A stretch of 64,000 bases of DNA from Turritopsis dohrnii. Lineage: Eukaryota; Cnidaria; Hydrozoa; Anthoathecata; Oceaniidae. The translations under genes were made by a program, and so were the position numbers. A model generated the notes under the pieces. That model saw nothing but the letters and a program-made list of their open reading frames with translations. It did no database searches and was not told where the DNA came from. Below, piece by piece: positions 10,506 to 22,919 of this stretch (the first letter of the stretch is position 1; the number at the start of each line of letters is the position of its first letter). The stretch lies in the NCBI GenBank assembly GCA_027922465.2, contig BQMF02000203.1:310001-374000 (forward strand), in the 5' to 3' direction.

Positions 10506-12583
10506 ACCCAGCAGGCACCAAACGTTATACTAACGTTAGTGTTACGTTATTTTTTACGTTGTGGTAACGTTAGTGGTTGGTTAGAATGGAAGTATTTTTT
10601 AACGTTAAATACTTACGTTAGTATAACGTTAGAAAGTTACATCAAGACAACGTTTAATTTCGTTAATTTACATTGTATACGTCCATGTGCATATCTAATA
10701 GGAAAAAAAAAGAAACAAATATAAGTGAAGGCGTTAAACGAATGCTTGTGGTTACGGCAAATTGCAATAAATGAAAATTAATATAAATTCATGCTAAAAC
10801 AGATATCTATTTTCCAGCTGAGATATGCCCATAGAACAGACATTTTGTGCTTTTGCCTCGGCGGCTGCTTTCATATGTACTTGCCTCGATTTCACCACTT
10901 CGTTCTGTAGTAGAAAAGTCTGTTAATTTTGTCGGGAATTATCGAGAAAACAGATGTCATCGATTTCTCGTTTTACGGCTAGACTAGCACGAAGTATATA
11001 ATAGATGTACTAGCATGTAGCTTTAGCTAAAAATGCCCCCGCGCTCAAGCATTCCAATTTATACAGACAGCAAGCTATACATTAACAGCGGAAACGAAAA
11101 CAAGTTTTTGGCCGAAAAAAAAATGTTTGGGTTGATTTGGGACCTGATATGAGGCAAAGTTATTTGCTTAAATATTTCGACAAAATCAGTTTTTGACATT
11201 TCAAAACCAACTTGCAATATGCAAACCAAATAGATCTACACTTAAACAGATGAAAATATTTCGTTTTAAAAAACTTTGTTACTTTTTGTTATCTCTTAGG
11301 TCTAAGTTACACTGATGCTAATATACCTTTCAAAAAGTGTAAATAAGGCTTAACAAGTAATATTAGAAAGTATTTGCTACAAACAAGAGAAATGTGTGAA
11401 TTGAAACCATGGATACATATTTCTATGATTAAAATAAGATTTGTTAAAAACATTCTGTAAGAGCCAAAAAAAAAAACTTTTTCAAAAAAAAAAATTAAAG
11501 CGAAAAATCCATTGCGTTTCAAACTTTGATTTAAAACAAAAAAATAGCCACAGTTTACATAAAAAAAACAAGAAAAAAATATATAGGTTTTATTGATCAT
11601 GATCACACTAGGTTTGGAAGACAGTCAAAGAAGAAAAAGACGAAGAACGACAGTTTGTAATATGGCTTTCTTGTATACACAGAAATCCAATTAAAATCTT
11701 TTGAAGGGAAGATCCGCCAAAAATCAGTGCATTAAACAAAATTATTGAAAGAAGAATTTAGAGTTAAAATATATACAAAAATAAAATGCATGGTTTGCAA
11801 AATTTCGGATATCAAGCTGTGCTTCAAAATCCTAGTCGTTCACTTCACTAAAACTACACAAAAGTAACACGAAAAATGTCTAAGCAATTTTAGCATACGA
11901 TCTTCCTAAATAACATAGTATAATATAATAATAAATTAGGAAAGAGAAAAACATTTTGTCTCCCACTTACAGTACCATGCTTTGAAACGGGAAAAAAGCA
12001 AAGTCAGCTAATAATTGTATTCCACCGTGTAACGTCAACACGAAAGTTGGAGGATGAACAAGATGATGATGAAGAACAAAATCGGAAACTGACATTCGCC
12101 TATCTCGTGAAACTACCATGCCTCCTCGCTCGCTTACGCTCGCTGCGGGGGCAATAATAGACATATTACCATGCGTAAAATAGAGAGGAAATACTAGGTT
12201 AGCACGGTAAAAGCGAGTTTTTTCAAGAGATACACTTCTTAATTGAAAAGGCGAAAATGTGTATCAAGTGCGAATCAAAATTCATATCATCCTCAAGGAC
12301 TTACCTATGATGGTGCGAATCAAATTTGCTTGAAATCGTATGTTATAAGAAAATTTCAAAAAAGAAAAAGAAAATAAGGAAATTTTACGTTAAATGACGT
12401 TATTCTAACATTAACAATTCAACGTTAAAACCAGAATTTTTGTAATGTTGTACTTACGTTAATTTAACGTTATTTATTTAACGTTAAAAGTTAACGTTGG
12501 AATAACGTTGATTTTAGGCTAGTAACGTTATCCTAGAATAAACGTTAGACTAACGTTAAATAAACGTTGGGTGCCTGCTGGGT
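10506..12583. mobile_element. 2.1-kb inverted-repeat element rich in AACGTTA
   Basis: Left end ACCCAGCAGGCACCAAACGT and right end ACGTTGGGTGCCTGCTGGGT are inverted repeats. Both subterminal regions (10517-10660 and 12385-12570) are filled with AACGTTA-type motifs. AACGAA lies outside both ends, consistent with a 9-bp duplication with three mismatches (AACGAATGT / AACGAAGTC). No transposase was recognised. Confidence 0.65.
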
Positions 12584-12589
12584 AACGAA

Positions 12590-13360
12590 GTCTTCACTGC
12601 CTGATCAGCTGATTTGGTCTTGTTAGCAAACATACAGTTTATCGGCTTTGGGGTAGATACTGAACTTTTGTAAATACCTACAAACATATTCGATGTGTTT
12701 CTTTTATAGCAATAACGAAAATATTGGTAAGCCAATCAAGCGAATTTTTACAGATTTGAAACTCAATTCTATAATATTTTCTTTGGTTAGATTAGCGAAT
12801 ATTTGAGAGTCACTCAAATGGCTTGTTTATCATAATGTTTACCATCTCTGATTGTTAGGGGCCTCTCGAGTGAAGAGGTTATTCATAAAGGATTTCAATG
12901 ATTCTTCGTCGTTTCCTAGATGAGAGTTAAACAGTTTCAGTTCTATTCCATAGTATTGAAGGTCGAATGGTCACAGTGACATGGTCCTCCTCTAATTTTA
13001 GTTTTAGTTGCATGCACGATGCTGACTTTGAAAACCTGCACGTAGCTAGTACAAATTGACAGTGATTATTTCAAATTTGGAAAATTGAATTCTAATAAAA
13101 AATTTCAAAATGGAGGCTTCCGAGAATAGTACATTCTCACGTGACGGCTGTTGGTATTGTAATACCTTATTTTATGTTTGCTGATAGATCATTTACATAA
13201 TGACGCCGTTGAAAAACGAAAATGGATAAATGTTACAGTAAATGAATGTCAATGATTTGATAACAGAGGGGAATAATTACGATAATGAATAATACATTGG
13301 ATCTCGGTTAAGTACTTCTTCAAAGTAATACAGTAATATTGCCTCTATATTTCAAATAAT
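12590..13360. other. No gene seen
   Basis: AT-rich intergenic sequence without recognised genes or repeats. Confidence 0.4.
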
Positions 13361-13365
13361 ACATA

Positions 13366-13775
13366 CCGTATTTCCTCTAATAAACGCTGCCCTCTGATAA
13401 ACGCCGCACTCTATTAAACGCCGCACTTATAGCCGAACATTTGCAGTAAACCCCGTCCTCTAATAAACGCCGCCTTCTTATAAACGCCACATCTTAAAAA
13501 GCGGCGTTTATTAGAAAACAGGCTAAACAAGAATTGGTTTAATAGTTAATAGTTTTATTTGCTTTTTTATCAACAAATTCTTCCACGTTTGCATGAATAT
13601 TTGATGTGTTATTAATTGCTATAAAAGTTTTCATCTCATAGAAGAGAACGGCGACAGTGATATAGCTCTTCTTTGACATTTTCGTGAACATATCAAACAA
13701 TTTCACACAATCTTTTGTAACTTTTTTAACGATAAGGAAACATTATTGCTTGAGTTTGTTACATATTAAGTCAAA
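13366..13775. mobile_element. Truncated copy of the CCGTATTTCCTCTAATAAACGC element
   Basis: Begins CCGTATTTCCTCTAATAAAC after TA, then several degenerate AATAAACGCCGC repeats and AAAGCGGCGTTTATTAGAAA. The minus-strand interior (13690 to about 13550) encodes MSKKSYITVAVLFYEMKT and onward, matching an ORF in the copy at 62724-63171. The right terminus was not found, so this copy is truncated. Confidence 0.6.
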
Positions 13776-14152
13776 AAATTCTCAGCATTTCGACAAAATT
13801 AAAATGACTGCGATGTTTCTATGCCGCAAGATTTTCAAGAAATAAAGGACATGTTTTTTTTAAAAGCAACAAAGGTCAAACATTAGTACTAATTTATCCA
13901 ACATTCTTGTAGTACTGTTGCTTACCTTTTTGAGAAAATTTACTAGTGTTGCTTATAAAAAAAAACGTGCAGCTGATTTTTATTTCCATTAAACACTCCG
14001 AAATATTTTTGATTATACCAACAGTCACAAACTTGATATAAATCCAACAAAATTACGTCAATTCAAAATATGTGACGCTCCTAGGGATTTTAATCACCAA
14101 AAGCACTAAAATCACTCGGAGCGTCAAATAAAGAATAAGTTAACTAATAAAG
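13776..14152 (-). other. 3' flank of formiminoglutamase with hairpin
   Basis: Contains a minus-strand AATAAA (near 13979-13984) that could serve as a poly(A) signal. Positions 14071-14127 form a hairpin (GACGCTCCTAGGGATTTTA with TAAAATCACTCGGAGCGTC). The tail of another element with CTTATAAAAAAAAACGTGC lies at about 13951-13970. Confidence 0.4.
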
Positions 14153-15073
14153 TTATAGCTTTCGTTGTGTCAAACCCATCAAAAAGTAGTAGATCATAGT
14201 TGACACAAGTCTAGCTGTTCGATCTTCTTCAACCATTGGATTGTACTCACTTAAATCTAGCAATCTCGTTTTGGAATGCTGACCTGCTAAGTAACAGATA
14301 TCAAGCGCATCTTGTGCACTTAAACCAATGACTGCAGGACAACTTACCCCAGGACAATCTGAGCCTTGTATCGAATCAATATCAAATGAAACAAACACAT
14401 CTTTATTTCCAAACTCACTTAAGACATTACTGAACCTTTCTTTCACACCACCTTTGCAAACTTGTGATAACCAAACTATTTTGCCACCATGACTCTCAAC
14501 AAATTCCGCATGCTCCTTAGAGCATTGATTCCCCTGCGCAGCAAACTCACAAAATGCTCCGGCTTTCTTAAAATCATTATCAGCCAAAAGCTGTCTGAAA
14601 GGGCTACCTGAATGAGCTAATGTATCGTCCATCAATGGTCGCACATCTAGATGAGCATCGACGTTAACTACACCCAAACATCCAGATTGTAAAGAATTCA
14701 TTAATCCTCGAGCATTTGGGAAACTTTGATCATTGCCTCCGCCGATAATTATTCCAATGTATCCGTTACTACATAATGAGGACACAGCCTCAGTCAACGT
14801 AGCATGGTTTTCCTCTAAGTTATCAGATATAGCAATATCCCCCTTGTCTACAATGTGAATATTGGACAAATCGATATTGTACTCCGGATTGATAAGAGGA
14901 CCAGTTTTTACCAATTTCTGCCTCACAAATTTAGGTCCATTTTTCGATCCCACTCTTCCACCATTGCGCTTTACACCAATATCACAAGGATAACCAAGCA
15001 AGGCTACTTTAATGTGAGATGTAACGTTGCCATTGAATAGATCTCCTAATCTAGGATCACCTCGTTTTGACAT
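14153..15073 (-). CDS. Formiminoglutamase-like ureohydrolase, single exon
   Basis: 306-residue arginase/agmatinase-superfamily enzyme of full family length. It probably hydrolyses N-formimino-L-glutamate to glutamate and formamide in histidine catabolism with a binuclear manganese centre. Metal-site motifs are GGGNDQS (N114, D115), NVDAHLDVR (D139, H141, D143) and SFDIDSIQGSDCPG (D231, D233). The first metal ligand is Asn rather than the His of arginases, as in the characterised Trypanosoma cruzi formiminoglutamase; this is the main reason for preferring it over arginase or agmatinase. The start is firm because an in-frame TAG lies two codons upstream. No intron interrupts the coding region. 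The downstream AATAAA near 13980 may end the transcript. An agmatinase-like activity cannot be excluded from sequence alone. Confidence 0.85.
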   Translation of the reverse strand: MSKRGDPRLGDLFNGNVTSHIKVALLGYPCDIGVKRNGGRVGSKNGPKFVRQKLVKTGPLINPEYNIDLSNIHIVDKGDIAISDNLEENHATLTEAVSSLCSNGYIGIIIGGGNDQSFPNARGLMNSLQSGCLGVVNVDAHLDVRPLMDDTLAHSGSPFRQLLADNDFKKAGAFCEFAAQGNQCSKEHAEFVESHGGKIVWLSQVCKGGVKERFSNVLSEFGNKDVFVSFDIDSIQGSDCPGVSCPAVIGLSAQDALDICYLAGQHSKTRLLDLSEYNPMVEEDRTARLVSTMIYYFLMGLTQRKL

Positions 15074-18000
15074 TATCTAAATAAAGAATAAATGTTGTTG
15101 TTTTTTTATTAAAAGTGTGTTATATATAAGGAATAAGTATAAGTAAATATATAACATATATTAGTATAAATTATATCAGACGAAATTACAACACAACATT
15201 TGTAGGAACTCCAAGTTTCATGCGTTCTTTTCATTTGTCAAACTGCTATTAAATTGTATACAAAATGCTACGAGATGGAAGCATAAGACTTTGTGTGATT
15301 GTTAAATTGCATTTTAAATTCTGCTTCGCATGTCTTATGGAAGTATATAGCTATACCCAATGGGCAAATTTGTTGAAAAATCTATAGAAATATACATACA
15401 TGAAATTGCTCTTCATTGCAGGGAATTTTGATGACTTTTCCAGCTGGGTAAGTAATTTTTATTCGCTGTAAATGATATTACATTCTGAATATAAATTTTG
15501 AATGTATGTAACAGATACATGGCTAACAGTACACAGGTATATGACTAGCTTATAAAAGATGGCTGCCGTAAAAGTAGGACTTAAAATTCAGTTAGAACAC
15601 TCATTAATTGTATTAATTGAATTGCTTAAGAACTGAAAAGTTTTTGTGTTTAAGCATCCAAAGAATACACACTAGAGTATTACAAAAAAAACTGAAATTA
15701 AAATATAGTTCTTGACCAGCCGGCACATTTGTTATAAAATCTCTGCGAAGGAGCGCATTTCTATATAAATATGCACACAATTTCAATAAAAATTCTCTCC
15801 GTCACAGTGACTTTTTGGCGATTTTGCCCACTGGGTGACAGTGAGTATGCAAGACAGTCGTCTCAACATTGGAGATCAGCAGAATCGGGTTATCATCCAG
15901 AAACAGTGACACTGAAAGTTCTACCACTGGAAACATAAGAAGAAACCAATTCCACTAGAGACATTCGAGAGCTATTTTTATTACTATAATTATTGATTAA
16001 AACATCTATATAAAATTTTTTAAAGATGTCTTCTAAATCAAAATCGTTGACCAGAATTTCGTAAAATACACGGGTTGCAAAATAAGCGCATCTCCATAGA
16101 AACAACTCCATGTGAATTTAGCACAAAAATTTCGAGTAAACTTTCGATGTAAAATCTGTGGTGAAAGGATGTAGTAATGGTTCTTACAGACTTGGAACAT
16201 AAATGATTCAATACGAAAAGCATTAAATGATGGAAATAAATTCTTAGTTCGGTGTTGTAAAAACTTTTGAATGAACGTGCAAAATACAGAAGAAAATTGA
16301 TATCAATGATGTTTTGTTTTTGTGTGTTGATATAACAATGTTGTTACTGGTTGTTATGATGATTGGTGATTAAATGCAGCAAAACATTGAAGCTGTGATT
16401 TCAATGCAAAGGCGAAAATTTATTATTAATAGCCAAGCTGAAGATTTATTTTTATTGATATAGCCCAAATACAACTGAACTGAAAGTGAACTGGAAAGCA
16501 CATGGATGTATAGTACAGCCATAAAGGAAACCTTTTCATGTGGTGTGGAGAACAACCAGTTCAACCAGTTTTGTAAATTCAAAGAGTATACATTACAAAA
16601 ACTAGAAGTAAAAACGTGATGTCGTATTATATGCAATAAGATGTTCAGAGTACCAATTACGTATAATATTTTAAAACGCAGGATTGTGATGCATAACTTG
16701 TGAAAGAATCCGGTCGAGTGTGCTTCCCTGGATAGTCATTTACTCTGACAACAGAAACATAATTTACTATGGATTTATTTCATGATCACGTATACTGTTT
16801 TGATATACTGTATAGATATGTTTTGTAAAAATTAGTAATACTGTCAATTTTTGTTGTACAAACATGGAACATAAATCAAAACACAATCCAAAGCCAAAAC
16901 ACGAATTTCTATTTTCAGCTTTGTAGTGATTTAGTTTATAGATGTGTATTTTCACTACCAAATTCTGTTGTTTTTTTCCACAAAGGTCATTTTAATCAGA
17001 TAATAGATATTGAAGATATTCTTCAGGGCCTAAAGTTCCTGACAATTTTCTGAGGTGCAGGACAAAATATTGAGTTAAAAATCAAAAATGAAACTTATTC
17101 TCTTTTTAATAAACATTGAGTATGAATAATCTTATTTTGAATAGAGATGTCTGAATTTAATTTTAAAAATTATCACTTTAAGGACATCTCTTTTTTGAAA
17201 ATGAATTTTCTGTCCTAATTTGAAATGTTACGTATATATATCACTTGTTAGTAGATATTTTGATTTCTTTGATTGTTGTCTACTGCAAAGTGTTTTTAAT
17301 ACTAAAGTATATTAGTATTAAAATTAGGTTTGACAATTTTCTTTTGTAAACCTGTATTATACAAATGTGATTGTATAATGTAAACTAATTTTATCCAAGT
17401 TATGAAAAGCAAGTGTTCTGTTGAATTACATTGTTTCCTTTGTTTTTATGGTTTATAAGCCTGTCCTTTAACTTGTCTTCTGTAAGAATATAGATCATTA
17501 TGTTTATTATGATGTAATTCTTTGCACATTGATGCGGTTATTGATATTCAGTTGTGTAAGAGGAAATATTAGTCGCATTTAGGTCTTTTAATTTTTAACT
17601 ATGTCCATAGTAACTTCTCAGTCACTTTATATCACTTTTATATTACTTTTTATCAATGTACACATAATAATTGATAAAATGTTCACAACTTTGGGGAAAT
17701 ATATACAGTGGCATTTTTGTGAATCTTGTTTGATAATCCTGTTTTGAACGACCCACTTTTTGATTTCTTTCTCAAGGTAAGGTATTGAATTAATGCTATT
17801 TTGCTGAATAACTTAAAATACTCGATGAAAAGCTCAGTTTCAAGAGCCAAAGGCTCGGTTGTTTCTGGCACCGTTTCACTTTTGATTTTTACTCGAAAAA
17901 AAATTCATTCGGTAAATTCTATTATATAATTTACGGAACGTTTTATTATGCAACCCGTGTATTGCAAATCTCAAAGAAATTTTGCGGGAATTTATTTTCG

Positions 18001-18140
18001 CGGATAGAGATAAATCAACATTGAAAATTCTGAAAAACCGCGAAAAACGCTGATATTCTAATATATTCATCAATGGCGCATATAAGAGGGAATTTATGGT
18101 TTGTACGTCTTATCCGTGTCAATTCATAAATGCCAACAAC
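15074..18140. other. Long gene-poor interval
   Basis: No exons recognised. A TATATAA-type motif at about 15120-15130 on the minus strand, some 50 bp upstream of the formiminoglutamase ATG, could be its TATA box. Two diverged direct copies of a short repeat (GGGCAAATTTGTTGAAAAATCT-like) occur at about 15353-15460 and 15713-15840, each ending near a CAGCTGGG/CACTGGG motif. Confidence 0.4.
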
Positions 18141-18143
18141 GTA

Positions 18144-18539
18144 CCTTAAGGGAAGAAATTTTCGCGGGAAGAAAATTTTACGAATTAAATTCCCGCGAAA
18201 CTTTTTAAAATTGATTGTCGGCGAAATTAAATTCCCGTGAAATTTTTCAAAATTGGCTGTCCGCGAAACTAAATTCACGAAATCGTTGATTTTAGGTATC
18301 AGGTATATGTTAAGTCTCTTTAAAATAGTACACTAAGGGATTAATGGTTTCCTTAAGTCTTTTACTAATATATTTGCTCTGTTTTGAAATTATACATACG
18401 CTCAATAGCATAAAATAAGCATTAAATTCCCACAAAAAAAAATAATAAATTTTACCATCCGCGAAATTAAATTCCCGCGAAAATTAAGAATTTTTTCCAT
18501 CCACGAAATTTAATTCCGCGAAAATTTCTTCCCTTAAGG
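18144..18539. mobile_element. TA-flanked MITE with TTCGCGGG ends, 396 bp
   Basis: CCTTAAGGGAAGAAATTTTC and GAAAATTTCTTCCCTTAAGG are terminal inverted repeats. TA lies at 18142-18143 and 18540-18541. The interior repeats CGCGAAA/AATTAAATTCCCGCG. Related ends occur at 52153-52577 and 33913-34725. Confidence 0.75.
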
Positions 18540-18544
18540 TAAAT

Positions 18545-20510
18545 TTTTATTTTTATTTTTAGGATACGTATTTCGATAATTGTTTATCATCTTCAGCTTA
18601 AAATAAACAAAGCAAAGTTTAATGTACAAGTTTAACTGCATAGATAAGATTCAGTCAAAAAATTCATCACATATACACTTCCTCTCTCTACTTACACTAA
18701 AATCAAATTGTATCTAAAAATGTTAAAAAGCAATAAAGAGTAACAAAAATTGGAAGAACTCCCAGATGGAGTACAAAAGAAACACAAAAACAATAAAACC
18801 AATCATAGTTGTTAGTGTCCTTCTTTTGTACTCACCCTTTGTGTTTAAATCACGTTTAATTGCTTTTACATGCAACGCTTCTAAAGTCATTAAAAAGTAA
18901 GCACTCCTATTCGTTTCATCAGGAATATCTACATGATTCATTGTTACATCAGCGATGCATTGTTTGATGTCAGCAGATATCGGTCCTTTTGACAAGTGCT
19001 CCTTAAATCGGGTAACAAGATGTAGGGTTGTTTGCCCGGCATAACAAGCATCACAACTTGAACTTTTGTACACTACCAACATACTTTTAAGGGGCTTGTC
19101 AACTGGTGCTTTTAACGAAGGAAGGGTGGTTTTCAATTTTCGAAGGCAATTTTGCAAGGCGCTTTTATTCGTTTTATAGACTGTTCAAATTTCTCAGTAA
19201 CTTTACCTCTATCAAGGACGTATAAAAAGAGAAGGACTCACAACTAATACTAAAGCCTTTCACTTCTATTATTAAAATCTATTCTGTCGGCATTTCTTTG
19301 ATGTAATCCTCGCCTCCAATTTCAATGGATTTCGTTTCACATGGGCGGGTTAATACGACGCTTTACGTTTAATCCGATGTGGAAAACCAACGAATTGAGA
19401 GAAAATACGATTTGCAGATGCACAGCAATATTCTTGATTATCACAAAACTTCTACTCAACCTTTTTTAAAAATGTTGGATAGGAATTAAGATAAATTTCT
19501 CAGAGTTAGGAAGTATTTTGTGTATATACTTATATCCAAAGATTCGGTACTTTGAAAGACGCCTGGGTGATGCCGGAGAATATACAGAAAGAAGAATGCT
19601 TTTCCATTCAATTCTGAAAGTTTCATGTTTGAGACTGTAAGAAGTCATGAGGAATCAACCTGGCTTCCAAATAATCATAAAATCTTTAAATTCATTTCTG
19701 GTTGGTTATTACGATCATAGAAGCCAATGGAAACATGTATTTTTAACAGCACTTGAGGGAGTTTCAAAACTACTTTTGTGAAAATTTCAATAAACCGAGC
19801 CGAGGTTTGTTTGAACAGATTGATAAAAGTTGTTAGTCCTTCCCTTTTTATACGACCATGCCTCTATAATTGAACGAATATCATTTTCACATCTTCTTTC
19901 TCCTCCTTGTTATCATGGTCAATCTACTTTTTCTCTTCAACGGTTTTCTCAATCACATCAATCATAAAATTTTCGAGGGAATTGATTCTTCTCAAATATT
20001 TCTTTTGCTTTTGTTAATAAACTTTTGCGGAAGTTTTCACAAGAACTACAAGCTCTATAGATTCTGCGGACTAATCCAGTTACTACTGACTTTTTGTACT
20101 TGATAGGGGCAACCGCATGGAAAATTTGGTTTGATAAACCAAATTTAACTTAAACTTCCATTTGATCTGGTGATTTTCATATCCAAAAATGACATCGAGT
20201 TGGCACTTTCTCTCTCCAATGTAAATTTCATGCGTTAATGCCGATGTGTCTCGTTCCGATTTCTGCTTTTTTTATATCTCGCAAAATAACGTCAATATAT
20301 CGAGCATATAGTTTGGCATCTCCTTCTATATGGTCATCAAATTTACTAAGCCAGCCATTCGCAATCATTGGTGCTGGAGGTCCACCCATAGCTAAGCCGT
20401 CGTCAATTTGAAAGTAATAACCATCATAAGATAGTAACAAGACACTGCATGTACATAATTCTGTCAACATTTTGAAAGTTTCTTTACTTATCTGCGACCG
20501 GTGTCATGCA
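18545..20510 (-). pseudogene. Penelope-like retroelement, degenerate
   Basis: Reading down the minus strand from about 20510: reverse-transcriptase blocks YYFQIDDGLAMGGPP (about 20410) and LYARYIDVILRD. Then come SFLDMKITRSNGSL (about 20200-20160), KKSVVTGLVHRIYRACSSCE across frames (about 20070-20000) and KEIFEKNQFPRKFYD. Finally a GIY-YIG-type endonuclease stretch, VVYKSSSCDACYAGQT...TRFKEH, lies in the open frame 19157-18723. The catalytic YVDD is changed to YIDV. Several frameshifts and a missing N-terminus show it is dead. A hammerhead-like motif lies just beyond the 3' end. Such ribozymes and a C-terminal GIY-YIG nuclease are hallmarks of the family. Confidence 0.85.
18555..18603 (-). 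ncRNA. Degenerate hammerhead motif at the Penelope 3' end
   Basis: The minus strand reads AAG-CUGAAGA-U-GAUAA-ACAA-UUAUC-GAAA-UACGUA-UC/CU. The core is CUGANGA (position 7 is a variable site) and GAAA. Stem II is GAUAA/UUAUC, stem III is the palindrome AUACGUAU, and the cleavage triplet is AUC. Stem I is weak with a mismatch. Architecture matches the copies at 3.4-3.7 kb. Confidence 0.45.
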
Positions 20511-20631
20511 CGCAGTATAAGCCGATAATGACATTGAAGAAAGACGTAACGAGTACTTTGAAACTTTTCAAGTTGGGATTTCAGATTTGGAAGAAAAAGA
20601 TCCTTAATACTAATTATCAAAATCGATTTAC

Positions 20632-21375
20632 CGTATTTACTACAATAAGCACCCCCTTTGATGCGAAAGTTATTATATAAGCACCCCCTGTAAAAGTACC
20701 CCATTTGCTCCTGCCTGATGTAAAACTGAAAACAAATCAAAAATGTTTAAAAATACTCAATTTATTTCGACTACAGTATTTGCTCAAAGTTTTTGACCAA
20801 AAAACGACGTTGCCAAGACGTTGTTTATCAGTTGTGTCGTTTGGTGATGATTGTTTAAGAAAAAAACCAGGAACGCTTATCACAGAACTGTCAAGTTATT
20901 AAGCTACAGGGTGGCCACAGAACTTTTATGAAAAAAAATAGAGGACTTTGGAGGACTATAGAGGACATTAGAGGATTTTTTGAAAAAAACAACGATTTTT
21001 CGAAGAAAAAAATAGGATTTTAGAGGATTCAAATTTTTACTTTTGTATTACTTATTTATTTAAACTTTATTTTTGTACAAGAATTTTCAAACCATTCAAC
21101 ATCGATGCAAAAAACGAAAAATATTTGACAGTTTGCAGCTGCCTTAAAGACAAATTATAAGTGGCCTGATAAAACTCAAACTTCAAAAATATAGACTACA
21201 ATCAAAAACATTCCATTGCATTTTTTATTTTACCTGAAAAAATATATAGGATTTTAGTGGAGATTCTAGCAAAAAAACCCAGTTTTTAGAGGACTATAGA
21301 GGACTTTAGAAGACATTTTTCAAAAAATAGGACTTTAGAGGACGCGTGGCCACCCTGAGCTACTGCCCCCCTCAA
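20632..21375. mobile_element. Element with CCGTATTTACTACAATAAGC end, interrupted
   Basis: TACCGTATTTACTACAATAAGCAC followed by repeats of ATAAGCACCCCCT resembles a Tigger/pogo-type terminus. A 65-codon plus-strand ORF (20705-20902) is split by the hAT-like insertion at 20907. The right end was not found. Confidence 0.35.
20907..21357. mobile_element. hAT-like MITE, 451 bp, 5-bp duplication AGCTA
   Basis: Ends CAGGGTGGCCAC and GTGGCCACCCTG are perfect inverted repeats. AGCTA is at 20902-20906 and 21358-21362. The interior repeats ATAGAGGACTTTAGAGGA. CAG...CTG termini are typical of hAT elements. The 5-bp rather than 8-bp duplication recurs in other elements of this window. Confidence 0.75.
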
Positions 21376-22915
21376 AACAAAAATTACTACATCAGGGTTG
21401 CCAGCCAATTATTTAACCTGAAATGTATATAACTGACCTTTGAGCATAACTGTTAGTCTTTAGATTTGTAATTAGCTAACATAAACTTATTCATATGACG
21501 GCATTTAGAAACGATTTCTGATCTTTTGTTTAGAAGCTCTGATTTGTTTTCGTAGCGGAGAATTTCAAATTTTTCTTGTAAGCACAATGGGCACACTTTG
21601 GACAACATGTTGGAAAATATGTACCTTAAGTCATATGGGATTCGCTCAGACCCAGTTCACTTGAAGGATGATGAAAATATAAATGTTGTAGCGGAGCTGC
21701 CGAACTCTAATGTAGAAAAGCAAGGACTTGTTTAAACAGTTAATCTTTCTGGCGAAAGTTCATAGAATAGCTGGTGAAAATTGGTCCATCGGAGTTATGC
21801 ACTAACTCCAGAGGAAAATGTTTTGGTGTGTCATTTTTTAAGCGCCGTCTGGAAAAGATACATACAATTGTGAATGGGCTGATAAGTTGATAAACATCAT
21901 TTGCAAAGGAAGAATATTTGTTGACAATAATCTGAAGACACAGAATAGAATAAAGACGAGAATAAAGTTGGTACAAATGTTCAGAGCATTACAGTTCAGA
22001 GCAAATAATATAAAATTTTATGATGAGTTTTATGTTATACAGTTATTCATAGAAGACTTGATGATTAATGTCTTATTAATCAGATTAGAATTCTAATTCC
22101 TTTCTAGAAAGAATTTCGTGAGTAGGCAGAATATTGTTACTTCTTTTGATTTGTGCAACTAATTACTGTCTCACTACCATGCAGTAACCTACCTGATATC
22201 CCATTCTCAACTCCTGATCATGAACCACGATTTTCACATGAAATATATGTCAAAAAGAGTCAAGTTTACTAGATTACCAACCCAAATTGCAACCATCATA
22301 TAAATCTTTTCTTCATGCTTCCAAAAGAGCCAACTATGCCACTTTAAAAAAAGTTGACAGCTTAGCAACACATGTATTTTCTTTTTTTCCCAGATGGTTA
22401 GTGAATCCTTTGAAATTCCCTTTTTTTTGCCACTACATCAGCAACTGGTCTACAAATCCTTCTGTTATCTTGGAGATCTATTCAAGTCTTAGAAGAGAAA
22501 TGTAAATTAAAAGTAATTGCTACAACCTGTAACGGAGTCTCCTAAAAATTTCAGTAACATGCACTAATTCTTTTCCTGTAACGACTCCTTTAAACCTGAT
22601 ACTGATGTCATCTACAAACTTGACAATTCTTTTGATTAACCAGAAGTAACAGTGACCGATTGATGTGGAACAACAACATTTATCTTCTCTGGTCTCATAT
22701 TATATACACAGTTTTTTTTATACTGATGAAGAACTGGGATTGCACACTAGCTATTAGTTAAGCATACTTCTCATACTTCTTATTCCATTATGAATGTTCG
22801 ATTGACAGCAAAACTTTTCAGCTCCACTGTATCCAAGTTTTGGGTGAGTAAAGCATCAGAAACAACACACTTTTGTGGTTTAGTTGACAGTTTAGAAAAA
22901 ATAACAATAAGAATG
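21376..22915. other. No gene recognised
   Basis: AT-rich; short ORFs only, none with domains or consistent splice context. Confidence 0.4.
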
Positions 22916-22919
22916 TTTT

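Noticed and set aside
10062..10724. 220-codon plus-strand ORF
   Set aside because: Serine/phenylalanine-rich low-complexity start, crosses the border of the element at 10506, no domain or splice logic.
19870..20103. Hydrophobic 77-codon plus-strand ORF
   Set aside because: Antisense to the Penelope-like coding sequence, which explains its openness.
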